Source: Actinocatenispora sp963805605 (GTDB taxonomy: Bacteria; Actinomycetota; Actinomycetes; Mycobacteriales; Micromonosporaceae). Taken from it: 64,000 nucleotides of DNA. The notes under the pieces were generated by a model. That model was not told the origin of the DNA. It did not search any database and saw only the letters and a list, made by a program, of their open reading frames with translations. The stretch is taken from the NCBI GenBank assembly GCA_963805605.1, contig CAWDUX010000002.1, forward strand, positions 1,674,001 to 1,738,000, read 5' to 3'. Made by a program: the position numbers and the translations under genes. Below, one piece after another: positions 8,001 to 16,566 of this stretch (its first letter is position 1; each line of letters opens with the position of its first letter).

Positions 8001-9187
8001 CGAGCGGGGCAGCGGAGTCCGCGCCGACGACGAGCCGGCCGGCCGGGTCGCCTGAACTGGATGTGGACGCGATCATCCGGGATCCGAGGATCCGGATCGT
8101 GGTGTGCTGTGGCGCCGGCGGTGTGGGCAAGACGACCACGGCGGCGGCGCTGGCGCTGCGGGCGGCGGAGCACGGTCGCCGTACGGTCGTGCTCACCATC
8201 GACCCGGCCCGCCGGCTGGCCCAGTCGATGGGCCTGTCGGAACTGGACAATGCACCGCGTCCGGTACCGGAGGTGGATTCGACCGCCGGCGGCGAACTGT
8301 TCGCCATGATGCTGGACATGAAGCGCACCTTCGATGAGGTGGTGCTGGCACACACCGATCAGGCCAAGGCGGCCGAGATCTTCGCGAATCCCTTCTATCA
8401 GGCCATGAGCTCCACTTTCGCCGGCACCCAGGAGTACATGGCGATGGAGAAGCTGAGTCAGTTGCGGGCCACTGACGGGTGGGACCTGATCGTGGTGGAC
8501 ACCCCGCCGTCGCGCTCGGCACTGGACTTCCTGGACGCTCCGCAGCATCTGGCCAAGTTCCTGGATGGGCGGATGCTGCGGCTGCTGCTGGTTCCGGCCC
8601 GTACCGGTGGGCGCAGTGTGCTGCGGCTGATGACGGCGTCGTTCTCGCTGGTGGGTCGCGCGTTCACCAAGGTGCTGGGCACCGAGCTGATCTCGGACAT
8701 CTCGACGTTCGTGTCCTCGCTGGACTCCACGTTCGGCGGGTTCCGCCAGCGCGCCGAACACACCTACCGCGTACTGCAGGACCGCGAGACGGCGTTTCTG
8801 CTGGTAGCGGCACCGGAGCCGGATGCGATCCGGGAGGCGACGTACTTCGCCCAGCGGTTGGCCCGGGACCGGATGCCGCTGCATGGTCTGGTGCTCAACC
8901 GGGTGCACGAGGTGGCGGCGCCGGCGTTGTCGGTGGAACGCAGCCTGGGTGGGGTGGAGGCGCTGGAGGCGTCCGGTTACTCCGATGTGACCGCCGCGGT
9001 GCTCCGTATCCACGCGGCGCTGCGGCGGCGGGTGGAGCTGGAGCGGTCGGTGGCGGAACGGTTCGTACACGCGCACCCGGCGGTGCCGGTCGCCGCAGTG
9101 CCGGCGCAGGCTTCGGACGTACACGATCTGGCCGGGTTGCGGATCATCGGCGCCGGGCTGGGAGCCGGGCGGCCGGACGAGGGGTGA
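7997..9187 (+). CDS. ArsA/Get3-like ATPase, second subunit (Rv3680-like)
   Basis: Second SIMIBI ATPase of 396 residues, translationally coupled to the first by a GTGA overlap. Walker A is CGAGGVGKTT (38-47). The position of the signature lysine is occupied by alanine (GAGG instead of GKGG), so the two subunits are not equivalent and a heterodimer with one canonical site is likely. The switch region DLIVVDTPPSRSALDFLD is well conserved. The family targets or inserts hydrophobic proteins (Get3) or energises anion export (ArsA); for the actinobacterial pair the client is not settled. A strong hairpin terminator follows immediately. Confidence 0.9.
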   Translation: MTSGAAESAPTTSRPAGSPELDVDAIIRDPRIRIVVCCGAGGVGKTTTAAALALRAAEHGRRTVVLTIDPARRLAQSMGLSELDNAPRPVPEVDSTAGGELFAMMLDMKRTFDEVVLAHTDQAKAAEIFANPFYQAMSSTFAGTQEYMAMEKLSQLRATDGWDLIVVDTPPSRSALDFLDAPQHLAKFLDGRMLRLLLVPARTGGRSVLRLMTASFSLVGRAFTKVLGTELISDISTFVSSLDSTFGGFRQRAEHTYRVLQDRETAFLLVAAPEPDAIREATYFAQRLARDRMPLHGLVLNRVHEVAAPALSVERSLGGVEALEASGYSDVTAAVLRIHAALRRRVELERSVAERFVHAHPAVPVAAVPAQASDVHDLAGLRIIGAGLGAGRPDEG

Positions 9188-9190
9188 GGC

Positions 9191-9220
9191 CCGGCCCGCA
9201 CCAGTTGCGGTGCGGGCCGG
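9191..9220. terminator. Hairpin terminator between convergent ArsA-like and whiB genes
   Basis: Perfect 12-bp inverted repeat CCGGCCCGCACC / GGTGCGGGCCGG with a 6-nt loop, four bases after the ATPase stop. It can serve both strands. Confidence 0.7.
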
Positions 9221-9397
9221 ACTGCCAGTCGTTGACGTGTCGTAGAACGGGTGGTCGTGTCGAGCGCCGGTGGGCAGCTCCGCGGTCCGGACGTTTGCGC
9301 CTGGCCGGCTCCGTTTTGCGCTCGATGTCACCGTTCTGGACGTCCTGACCGCGGCAGTCGTGCTGAACCCCCTGCTCAGCACACCGCTGCGATCAGG

Positions 9398-9697
9398 TCA
9401 GCCGGCAAGCGCGCCGACCGGTGTCCGCTGGTTCTCCAACGCCGCTTCGAATACCGCTCGCCAGCTTCGTACCTGTGGGTGACGGCGTAGCAGTGCGCGC
9501 CGTTCCCGTTCGGTCATACCACCCCACACGCCGAACTCGATCCTGTTGTCGAGTGCGTCTGCGAGGCACTCGAAGCGGACCGGGCACGACCGGCAGACCC
9601 GCTTGGCGATGTTCTGTTCCGCCCCCTGTACGAACAGTGCGTCCGGGTCCCCATCCCGGCACGCGGCGATTGTTGCCCATTCGGCGTTCAGCCCCAT
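9398..9697 (-). CDS. whiB: WhiB-family iron-sulfur regulator (WhiB4 position)
   Basis: Redox-sensitive [4Fe-4S] transcription factor of 99 residues. The four cluster ligands are Cys13, Cys35, Cys38 and Cys44 (AACRDGD, CRSC, RFEC). The GVWGG turn at 56-60 and a basic ERERRALLRR stretch form the sigma-factor/DNA-binding part. Placed between the Get3-like pair and the class A PBP, it corresponds to whiB4 (Rv3681c) by position. The ATG at 9697 is preceded by an AGGGGGG Shine-Dalgarno sitting in the loop of a small perfect hairpin (9701-9718), which may tune translation. A longer frame upstream lacks family similarity. Confidence 0.93.
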   Translation of the reverse strand: MGLNAEWATIAACRDGDPDALFVQGAEQNIAKRVCRSCPVRFECLADALDNRIEFGVWGGMTERERRALLRRHPQVRSWRAVFEAALENQRTPVGALAG

Positions 9698-9700
9698 AAC

Positions 9701-9718
9701 CCAAGACCCCCCTCTTGG
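9701..9718 (-). promoter_or_regulatory. Hairpin enclosing the whiB ribosome-binding site
   Basis: On the minus strand CCAAGA-GGGGGG-TCTTGG forms a perfect 6-bp stem whose loop is the G-run of the Shine-Dalgarno, ending three bases before the whiB ATG. It could be an RNA switch-like element or a protein operator. Confidence 0.5.
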
Positions 9719-9773
9719 TCCCTGACGTGCCCTGACGGGCCCGCCGGTGTGGGTTGGAGCTGCCCCCATGCGC

Positions 9774-9803
9774 AGACTAGGAGCCCCCCGCCCCAAACCA
9801 CAA
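9774..9803 (-). promoter_or_regulatory. Possible whiB promoter
   Basis: Minus-strand TTGTGG (9798-9803) and TAGTCT (9774-9779) are separated by 18 bp and lie about 75 bp before the start. Motif evidence only. Confidence 0.3.
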
Positions 9804-9847
9804 CAGTGCGTACGGCTTTCGTCACCCGCTCGCGTGAGGAGCAACAC

Positions 9848-10126
9848 GGCCCGCCGCCCAGATATGATCCTCTGTAGTTAACCAGTTACGCAATGTCGCG
9901 GGCGAACTTTGTTGCCCCAACCTGTGCCAATTGCTGCGAGTGACCTACGCAACGCTTCGGCATACCGCGCAACCCGGTCACCTCGTACCGCGTCCTACAC
10001 GTAGGGGTCGCCGTTGCGCACAGTGCGCGGCCGGCATCCTGCGGTCGGTGCGCGCGCTCCAGCACATCCGCCGCACCCGGAGCGCCGGGGCCACTACCAA
10101 CACCAGGCTGTCGTCAGCCCCTCACG
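9848..10126. other. Intergenic region between divergent whiB and PBP genes
   Basis: About 280 bp without a credible gene. A moderately AT-rich patch (GTAGTTAACCAGTTACGC near 9876-9893) stands out from the GC-rich surroundings and is a plausible regulator site; nothing else recognised. Confidence 0.4.
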
Positions 10127-10132
10127 TACTCT
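10127..10132 (+). promoter_or_regulatory. Putative -10 box for leaderless class A PBP mRNA
   Basis: TACTCT fits TANNNT and ends six bases before GTG 10139. This supports the GTG rather than the ATG nine bases later as the start. Confidence 0.5.
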
Positions 10133-10138
10133 GAGACG

Positions 10139-12472
10139 GTGATTCGGATGCGCGAACGTTCCCTGCTCTCCAGCGCTGCTTCGCTGATCATCTGCGGACT
10201 GCTGGCCGGCGTCGTGGTCGCCGCGGCAGCGTTCCCGGCCGTGGCCTTCACCGGGCTGAGCGCCAAGGCAGGGTCCGACTCGTTCGAGAACCTGCCGCAC
10301 GATCTGCAGATCCCACCGCAGCCGCAGATCTCGTACCTCTACGCGAAGGACGGCAAGACCCTCATCGCGCAGCTCTACGACGAGTACCGCAAGGACGTGC
10401 CGATCTCCGACGTCTCACCGGTCATGCAGCACGCCATGGTCGCCGCCGAGGACACCCGCTTCTACCAGCACCACGGCGTCGACCTGAAGGGCGTCATGCG
10501 GGCGTTGGTGGCCAACGGCCGCAGCGGCGAAGTCTCCCAGGGCTCGTCGACGCTGACCATGCAGTACGTGCGTAACGTGCTGAAGACCGACCCGAACCTC
10601 ACCCCCGAGGAGCAGGTCGAGGCGACCCAGGACACCGCCGGCCGCAAGCTCAAGGAGATGCGCTACGCGGTCGCCCTGGAGAAGAAGCTCAGCAAGAGTC
10701 AGATCCTGGAGCGCTACCTCAACATCTCCTACTTCGGGCACCGCGCGTACGGCATCTACGCGGCCAGCCAGGCGTACTTCTCCAAGCCGCCGAGCAAGCT
10801 GACCGCGCCGGAGGCGGCGATGATCGCAGGCATGGTGCAGGCTCCGGACAACGACCCGACCAAGGACCTCAAGTACGCGACCTCGCGCCGCGACTACGTG
10901 CTCGGCGCCATGGTCAAGATGGGTTACCTGAGCGCGGCGAAGGCCAAGGCGGAGCGGGCCAAGCCGATCGCCCTGCACCTGGGCACCACGCCGAACGGGT
11001 GCAGCAGCGTACCCAGCAACCACAAGGACTGGGGCTTCTTCTGCGACTACGTAGTCCAGTGGTGGAAGAAGCAGAAGGCCTTCGGTGGCTCCTCCGCCGA
11101 ACGGGAGACCCGGCTCAAGCAGGGTGGCTACAAGATCGTCACGTCGATGGACCCGAAGGTGCAGAAGCGCGCCATGACCGAGTCCACCAACGTCTACTCC
11201 AAGGACAACGCGTTCGCGCTGCCGATCGCCGCGGTGCAGCCGGGCACCGGGCACGTACTGGCCCTGGCCGTCAACCGCAACTACAGCCTGGCGAAGAACC
11301 CGCACGGCCAGAACAACTACCCGAACACGGTGAACCCACTGATCACCGGCGGTGACGCGGTGACCGGTTACCAGACCGGTTCGACGTTCAAGATGTTCAC
11401 CATGCTGGCCGCGCTGGACGCCGGCAAGCCGCTGGACACCGGGTTCCAGGCACCGGTCCGCTACAAGACCCACTATCCGGTGGCGCCCGGCGGCTCCGCC
11501 TCCTGCCCGGACGGTCACGGCAACTACGACTATTGCGTCACCAACGACAACAACTCCAACTACATGGTCGGCTACCGCAACATGTGGACCGGTTTCGCCC
11601 ACTCGGTGAACACCTACTTCGTCTGGCTCGAGGAGCAGATCGGCCCGGACAAGGCGGTCGCCATGGCCAAGAAGCTGGGCATCACCTTCAACGGCAGCCC
11701 TGACACGCCGAACACCGACGCCTGGCTGTCCGACCACGCCGAGCAGTGGGGCGCGTTCACCCTGGGCGTGTCGGCCACCACGCCGCTGCAACTGGCCAAC
11801 GCGTACGCCACGGTCGCCGCGGACGGTAAATACTGCAGCCCGCTGCCGGTGCTCAGCGTCACCGACAACACCGGCAAGAACGTGCCGACCACCAAGCCGG
11901 ACTGCCACCAGGCGATCAAACCGGACGTGGCCCGGGCCGCCACCGACGCGGCCCGCTGCACCGTGAACAACAAGCCCTACTGGGGCGACTGCAACGGTGT
12001 CGGCGGCAGCAACGGCACGGCCGGGGGCATGGGAAGCCTGCTCGGTAACCACCAGTTCGCGGCCAAGACCGGTACCTCGGAGAACGAGGCCACCGAGAGC
12101 TTCGCCGGATTCACCACCCAGGTGGCCGCCGCCGGGACCGCAGTCGACCCGGCCAACCCGCACCACTATGTGACCGGCGGGGTCGCGCAGAGCGTCGACC
12201 GGGCCGTCACCATGACGATGAAGACGGCGCTGGAAGGCAAGAACCCGGTCGACTTCAAGAAGGAGTCGAAGGCGATCGCCCTCGGCGACAAGGGCTACCT
12301 GCGCGCAGCGCCGGCACCGCCCAAGAAGACCCCGCCGCCGGGCGGCGCACACGGTGGCGGACCGACCGGCGGTGGCGGCCACCGCGGTGGTGGTGGGCCG
12401 GGCACCGGTGGCCCACCCGGCGGGAACAACACCCAGGGCACCCTGCGCAACAACCCGTTCTTCCCGGGTTAG
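10139..12472 (+). CDS. Class A penicillin-binding protein, transglycosylase/transpeptidase (PonA2-like)
   Basis: Bifunctional peptidoglycan synthase of 777 residues. One N-terminal transmembrane segment (about 9-37) is followed by a GT51 glycosyltransferase domain with the catalytic EDTRFYQHHGVD motif (Glu104) and QGSSTLTMQ. The transpeptidase domain carries all three penicillin-binding motifs: Ser415-Thr-Phe-Lys418, Ser489-Val-Asn491 and Lys643-Thr-Gly645. The C-terminal tail (about 705-777) is Pro/Gly-rich and disordered. No PASTA domain follows, unlike mycobacterial PonA2. It acts at the outer face of the membrane in cell-wall growth. Position next to whiB and the metallophosphoesterase repeats Rv3681c-Rv3683. 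A strong terminator follows. Confidence 0.95.
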   Translation: MIRMRERSLLSSAASLIICGLLAGVVVAAAAFPAVAFTGLSAKAGSDSFENLPHDLQIPPQPQISYLYAKDGKTLIAQLYDEYRKDVPISDVSPVMQHAMVAAEDTRFYQHHGVDLKGVMRALVANGRSGEVSQGSSTLTMQYVRNVLKTDPNLTPEEQVEATQDTAGRKLKEMRYAVALEKKLSKSQILERYLNISYFGHRAYGIYAASQAYFSKPPSKLTAPEAAMIAGMVQAPDNDPTKDLKYATSRRDYVLGAMVKMGYLSAAKAKAERAKPIALHLGTTPNGCSSVPSNHKDWGFFCDYVVQWWKKQKAFGGSSAERETRLKQGGYKIVTSMDPKVQKRAMTESTNVYSKDNAFALPIAAVQPGTGHVLALAVNRNYSLAKNPHGQNNYPNTVNPLITGGDAVTGYQTGSTFKMFTMLAALDAGKPLDTGFQAPVRYKTHYPVAPGGSASCPDGHGNYDYCVTNDNNSNYMVGYRNMWTGFAHSVNTYFVWLEEQIGPDKAVAMAKKLGITFNGSPDTPNTDAWLSDHAEQWGAFTLGVSATTPLQLANAYATVAADGKYCSPLPVLSVTDNTGKNVPTTKPDCHQAIKPDVARAATDAARCTVNNKPYWGDCNGVGGSNGTAGGMGSLLGNHQFAAKTGTSENEATESFAGFTTQVAAAGTAVDPANPHHYVTGGVAQSVDRAVTMTMKTALEGKNPVDFKKESKAIALGDKGYLRAAPAPPKKTPPPGGAHGGGPTGGGGHRGGGGPGTGGPPGGNNTQGTLRNNPFFPG

Positions 12473-12487
12473 GGCGCAGCTACGTCC

Positions 12488-12520
12488 GAGGGCCCGGCAG
12501 CGGACAGCTGCCGGGCCCTC
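12488..12520. terminator. Strong hairpin terminator after the PBP gene
   Basis: Perfect 14-bp inverted repeat GAGGGCCCGGCAGC / GCTGCCGGGCCCTC with a 5-nt loop between convergent genes. Confidence 0.8.
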
Positions 12521-12561
12521 GCATGTGTAGGGCAGCCAGCGCCGAGCTGACGGCCCGCGGG

Positions 12562-13080
12562 TCACCCCGCGGAGAGCTGACGGCGCACCTCGCCGGCCAC
12601 CCGCTTACCATCGGCGCGGCCGGTCACCTTCGGCTGGACGATCTTCATCACCGCGCCCATCTGCCGCGGGCCGCTGAAACCGCCCTCGGCGATGACCTCG
12701 CGGATCAGGTCGGTCAACTCGTCGTCGGACAGCTCGGCCGGCAGGTAGCGGGCCAGTACGCCGGCCTCGGCCCGCTCCCGGGCCGCGGACTCGGTACGCC
12801 CGGCGGTATCGAACGCCTCCGCGGCCTCACGCCGCTTCTTCGACTCCTTGATCAGCACGGTGCGGACCTCGTCGTCGGACAGCTCACGCGGCTCGTTGCC
12901 GGACACCTCGACGGTGCGTACCGCGGTCAGCGTCATCCGCAGCGTGTCCCGGGTCAGCTCGTCGCGGGCCTTCATCGCGGTGGTCAGATCGGCCCGCAGC
13001 TGCTCGGACAGCCTGGCCGCCCCGCTGCTGCCCGGGCCATCCTGCGTTCCGTCGGTTCGCCGCCTCGCGTCTTCGCTCAT
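12562..13080 (-). CDS. GatB/YqeY-domain protein
   Basis: YqeY-like protein of 172 residues, related to the tail domain of the GatB amidotransferase subunit that contacts tRNA. The block LSEQLRADLTTAMKARDELT at the start and RYLPAELSDDEL and GAVMKIVQPKVTGRADGKRV at the end are diagnostic. A short disordered N-terminus (MSEDARRR) precedes the domain. The role of free YqeY proteins is unclear. Start chosen at ATG 13080; it is divergent from the metallophosphoesterase, whose start is only 26 bp away, so both promoters must overlap. Confidence 0.9.
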   Translation of the reverse strand: MSEDARRRTDGTQDGPGSSGAARLSEQLRADLTTAMKARDELTRDTLRMTLTAVRTVEVSGNEPRELSDDEVRTVLIKESKKRREAAEAFDTAGRTESAARERAEAGVLARYLPAELSDDELTDLIREVIAEGGFSGPRQMGAVMKIVQPKVTGRADGKRVAGEVRRQLSAG

Positions 13081-13092
13081 GAACGACGAAAC

Positions 13093-13098
13093 TACCCT
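13093..13098 (+). promoter_or_regulatory. Putative -10 box for leaderless metallophosphoesterase mRNA
   Basis: TACCCT (TANNNT) ends seven bases before ATG 13106, favouring this ATG over the upstream in-frame ATG at 13079. Confidence 0.45.
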
Positions 13099-13105
13099 GG
13101 TACCC

Positions 13106-13996
13106 ATGCGGAACCGTACCGTTTTCACTGTGGCCGGGATCCTGGGCGCCGGCCTGGCCACCTTCGCCTACGCCAGCCTGATCGAGCGGAACCGGTTCAC
13201 CCTGCGCCGCTACGACGTACCGGTCCTCGCGCCGGACGCCGAGCCGCTGCGCGTACTGCAGGTCTCCGACCTGCACATGATGCCCGACCAGCGGCGCAAA
13301 CAGGACTGGGTGGCGAGCCTGGCCGCGCTCGATCCCGACCTGGTGCTGCTCACCGGCGACAACATGGCACACGCCGACTCGCTGCCCGGCGTACTCCGAG
13401 CCCTGCAGCCGCTGCTGGCCGGCACCCCGGGCGCGTTCGTGTTCGGCTCCAACGACTACCACGGTCCGATCCTGAAGAACCCGTTCGGCTACTTCAACCC
13501 GGACCTGGAGTATCGGCAGGGCGCGCCGCTGCCCGCCGAGGAGCTGCGGGACGTCCTGGTGGGGGCCGGCTGGGCGGACCTGAACAACGCCCGTACCGTG
13601 CTGAAGGCCGGCGGCCGGCGGGTCGAACTGGTCGGCGTCGACGACCCGCACATCGACCGCGACGAGTACGACAGGGTCGCCGGTCCCGCCCAGCACGACG
13701 CCGATGTGCACGTCGGCCTCACCCACTCACCCGAGCCGCGGGTGCTGGACCGGATGGTGGAGGACAGCTTCGAGCTGATGGTGGCCGGGCACACGCACGG
13801 CGGGCAGGTCTGCGTACCGCTCTACGGCGCCCTGGTCACCAACTGCGGCCTGGACCGTCGCCGGGTCTCCGGCCTGCACCGGTACGGCCCCGCCTGGCTA
13901 CACGTCTCCGCGGGCCTGGGCACCAGCCCGTACGCGCCGGTGCGGTTCGCCTGCCCGCCCGAGGCCACGCTGCTGACCCTGGTACCGAAGTCCTGA
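13106..13996 (+). CDS. Membrane-anchored calcineurin-like metallophosphoesterase (Rv3683-like)
   Basis: Metallophosphoesterase of 296 residues with an N-terminal hydrophobic segment (about 4-22) that probably anchors it. The dimetal motifs occur in order: SDLHMMP, LLTGDN, GSNDYH and GHTHGGQ. The family includes phosphodiesterases and lipid-related phosphatases such as YaeI/LpxH relatives; substrate not known. It matches the position of Rv3683 next to ponA2 in mycobacteria. A short frame extension to 13079 would overlap the divergent YqeY start and is not preferred. Confidence 0.9.
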   Translation: MRNRTVFTVAGILGAGLATFAYASLIERNRFTLRRYDVPVLAPDAEPLRVLQVSDLHMMPDQRRKQDWVASLAALDPDLVLLTGDNMAHADSLPGVLRALQPLLAGTPGAFVFGSNDYHGPILKNPFGYFNPDLEYRQGAPLPAEELRDVLVGAGWADLNNARTVLKAGGRRVELVGVDDPHIDRDEYDRVAGPAQHDADVHVGLTHSPEPRVLDRMVEDSFELMVAGHTHGGQVCVPLYGALVTNCGLDRRRVSGLHRYGPAWLHVSAGLGTSPYAPVRFACPPEATLLTLVPKS

Positions 13997-14048
13997 CCCC
14001 GCACGCGCTGCCGCCGCTACGGGTCCGCTAGTATTGGCCCGCGCACCT

Positions 14049-14125
<77 letters not shown>

Positions 14126-14129
14126 GTCC

Positions 14130-14161
14130 AGAAGGCCCGCCGGAGATCCGGCGGGCCTTCT
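14130..14161. terminator. Terminator after tRNA-Pro
   Basis: Perfect 15-bp inverted repeat AGAAGGCCCGCCGGA / TCCGGCGGGCCTTCT with a 2-nt spacer (effective loop slightly larger), four bases after the tRNA. Confidence 0.8.
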
Positions 14162-14305
14162 GCGTGACTAACTGAATGACTTCCCGCCCTTGCGGTCATG
14201 CTCCTTGTCGCCACCGGGCTCGACCTGCGCAACGGCGCGCAGTGACTGCACCGCACCGCCAGAAACGCCTTGCCGGGGCAGTTGGATTCGGCACACCCTG
14301 TCAGC

Positions 14306-14971
14306 ATGGACTCGTCGGCCTGGCCCCTGTTCGACCTGCGGCTCCGTTTCGATGAGGTGGTGTTGCGGGCGGTACGGGAGGCCGACCTGGCACACCTGGC
14401 CGCGGTCCAGCCCGACGACTACGAGCACGATCCCCGCGCCGAGATGCTGGACGGTCTGGACCTTCGGCCGAATCGTGCCCGGCTCATGCACCAGAGGTAC
14501 TGGCGCTCGCTGGGTAGCTGGTCGTCCACCTTGTGGTGCCTGGACTTCGCCGTCGAGTACCAGGGTTCGGTGGTCGGCATGCAGTCGCTGGAGGCCAACG
14601 ACTTCCCGACCCTGCGCACGGTCGACTCGGGTTCCTGGCTGATCCGGTCGGTACGTGGCCGCGGCGTCGGCGTGGCCATGCGCTCAGCCGTACTGGGACT
14701 GGCGTTCGACCACCTCGGCGCGTTTGCCGCAATCACTTCGGCGCGCCAGGACAATGCCGCATCGCTCGGCGTCAGTAGGCGGATCGGCTACACCGACAAC
14801 GGGGTCAGCCTGAACCACTCAGGTCAGGGACTCGTCGAGCTTCAGCACCTGCGTCTCACCGCACGGGATTGGCGCGCCTCGGGCCGCGGTAGCCGGGCAA
14901 CGGTGCAGGGGCTGGATCCCTGCCGACCCTGGTTCGGGCAGCCCGTGAAGGGGAGGGGCCAGCAGCGCTGA
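14306..14971 (+). CDS. GNAT-family N-acetyltransferase
   Basis: Cytoplasmic acyl-CoA-dependent acetyltransferase of the RimJ/RimL-like type, 221 residues. The strand LRAVREADLAHLAAV opens the fold, and VRGRGVGVAMRSAVL is the acetyl-CoA pyrophosphate-binding loop and helix (R-G-x-G-V-G). ARQDNAASLGVSRRIGY is the family's typical C-terminal helix. The tail after about residue 195 is basic and unrelated. Substrate cannot be predicted. ATG 14306 chosen because residues upstream are not family-like. Stands alone downstream of tRNA-Pro. Confidence 0.85.
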   Translation: MDSSAWPLFDLRLRFDEVVLRAVREADLAHLAAVQPDDYEHDPRAEMLDGLDLRPNRARLMHQRYWRSLGSWSSTLWCLDFAVEYQGSVVGMQSLEANDFPTLRTVDSGSWLIRSVRGRGVGVAMRSAVLGLAFDHLGAFAAITSARQDNAASLGVSRRIGYTDNGVSLNHSGQGLVELQHLRLTARDWRASGRGSRATVQGLDPCRPWFGQPVKGRGQQR

Positions 14972-15147
14972 CTACCGACCGCCGCCCCCGTCGCATCCGC
15001 CGGTCCATCGGCCCGGGGCGTGCGGGAGTCCGTCACCCGGCGCGCGACTGCTGCGGGACGCCAAGATCGTCGCCGTGGGCAATATGACTTGACCGGCGAC
15101 GGCTGACCCGCTGCGATGGGGCTGTCCGATCTGCCACGTTTCCCGGG

Positions 15148-16071
15148 GTGTCCATGTGCGCTGACAGGTTGCATGCTGATGAACTCGACATCGATGCGGA
15201 ACTCGTCAGCAGGCTGGTGGCGCAGCAGTTTCCGCCCTGGGCGACGCTGCCGGTACGGCCCCTCCCGGCGTCCGGGACGGTCAATGTGCTGTTCCGGCTC
15301 GGCGACGACATGGTCGTACGGTTCCCTCGGCTGCCGGCGCCCGCCGAAGGCCTGGACACCGAACAGCGGTGGCTGAGCCGGCTCGCGCCGCTGCTGCCGG
15401 TGCCCGTACCCGCCCCACTCGCGCTGGGGAAACCGGCAGCGGACTATCCGTCGTACTGGTCGGTGTACCGCTGGCTCCCCGGCACAAACCCCGTCCCGGG
15501 GCGCCTCGCCGAACCGTACGCGCTGGCCGAGGACATGGCCGCGTTCGTCACCGCCATGCGCCGTATCGACCTGCCGGACGGTCCGGCCGCGTACCGGGGC
15601 GGGCCGGTGGCCGACCATGATGCCGGCACCCGTCGGGCGATCATCGAACTGCGGGCGATGCCCGAGCTGCGCGAGACCATCGACATCGACGCGGTGACCG
15701 CGGCGTGGGAGGCGGCGCTGGCCGTACCGGAACACTCCGGGCCGCCGGTCTGGCTGCACGCCGACCTGATGTCCGGCAATCTACTGACCACGAACGGGCG
15801 ACTCAGCGCCGTCATCGACTTCGGCACCGTGGGCATGGGCGATCCGGCCTGCGACCTGATCGTCGCGTGGAACGTACTGCCGGCCGGCGCACGGGAGGCC
15901 TTCCGGTCCGCGCTGGACGTCGACGACACGACCTGGGCGCGCGGTCGCAACCGGGCACTGTTCATCGCCCTGATCCAGCTCCCGTACTACTACCGCACCA
16001 ACCCGGTGATGGCCGCCGACTCGCAGTACACGATCCGCGAGGTACTCGCCGAGCACGTCCGGATGCCCTGA
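15148..16071 (+). CDS. Aminoglycoside/choline-kinase-like phosphotransferase (APH family)
   Basis: Protein-kinase-like small-molecule phosphotransferase of 307 residues. The Brenner motif His204-x-Asp206-x4-Asn211 (HADLMSGN) and the magnesium-binding Asp224-Phe-Gly (DFGTVGMGDP) are intact, so the enzyme should be active. The N-lobe has NVLFRLGDDMVVRFPR. Such genes are common in actinobacterial chromosomes; resistance to an antibiotic cannot be claimed from sequence alone, and a metabolic alcohol or macrolide-type substrate is equally possible. GTG 15148 or ATG 15154 may be the start; neither has a strong ribosome-binding site. Confidence 0.85.
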   Translation: MSMCADRLHADELDIDAELVSRLVAQQFPPWATLPVRPLPASGTVNVLFRLGDDMVVRFPRLPAPAEGLDTEQRWLSRLAPLLPVPVPAPLALGKPAADYPSYWSVYRWLPGTNPVPGRLAEPYALAEDMAAFVTAMRRIDLPDGPAAYRGGPVADHDAGTRRAIIELRAMPELRETIDIDAVTAAWEAALAVPEHSGPPVWLHADLMSGNLLTTNGRLSAVIDFGTVGMGDPACDLIVAWNVLPAGAREAFRSALDVDDTTWARGRNRALFIALIQLPYYYRTNPVMAADSQYTIREVLAEHVRMP

Positions 16072-16278
16072 ACCGTTCAGCCGACTCCGAGTACGACTAC
16101 GTGGGGGTGATGGCCACCGAACTGTCGACTGTACGAAATCGAACCGTGACCTTGAGGTCGGGCATGGCGTTGGGTAGGACAGAACCCGAGCAGATCGCTC
16201 AGGAACCGCCCATCGCACCTCCGGACTTCACTTTCCGGAACGGGCTCCCGCATCACTTCACCGAGCAGGGAGGGATCC

Positions 16279-16446
16279 ATGCTGGACCGAATACGGCGGC
16301 GGCTGCCCGCCTGGCCGCACCGTTTCGATGCCAGGACCCCGGTAGCCGACCCGTACGAGGGCGCACAACGCCTCGCCCGCCAACGCCAGGACATCCGGCG
16401 CAGTCTCGCCGATCTGCGAGCCGAACACGTGCCGAGTTCACACTGA
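16279..16446 (+). CDS. Small basic hypothetical protein, 55 aa
   Basis: A 55-residue frame beginning MLDRIRRRLPAWPHRF and ending with the heptad-like helix AQRLARQRQDIRRSLADLRA. It is preceded by a near-ideal ribosome-binding site (GGGAGG, seven bases upstream) and followed 30 bp later by a strong hairpin terminator. Arg-rich with a probable short coiled coil. No family recognised. Codon third positions are GC-rich as in neighbours. Likely genuine but unproven. Confidence 0.55.
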   Translation: MLDRIRRRLPAWPHRFDARTPVADPYEGAQRLARQRQDIRRSLADLRAEHVPSSH

Positions 16447-16475
16447 GCTCGCCACTGGTCGAACTACCGTACGGA

Positions 16476-16506
16476 AAATGCCGCGGCGCTGAGGCGCCGC
16501 GGCATT
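16476..16506. terminator. Bidirectional terminator
   Basis: Perfect inverted repeat AAATGCCGCGGCGC / GCGCCGCGGCATTT with a TGAG loop, flanked by A and T runs, between convergent small genes. Confidence 0.85.
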
Positions 16507-16566
16507 TCTGTCTTCTGAGCGGACCGGCGGCCTCGTTGGTACGGGCCGGGACGCGGGCGGCGCGCA

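Noticed and set aside
7952..9382. 476-codon minus-strand frame opposite the second ArsA-like ATPase
   Set aside because: His/Arg/Gln-rich complement of a well-conserved ATPase gene with no domain of its own.
9931..10134. 67-codon frame upstream of the class A PBP
   Set aside because: Arg/Thr-rich, no ribosome-binding site, and it overlaps the predicted promoter of the PBP gene.
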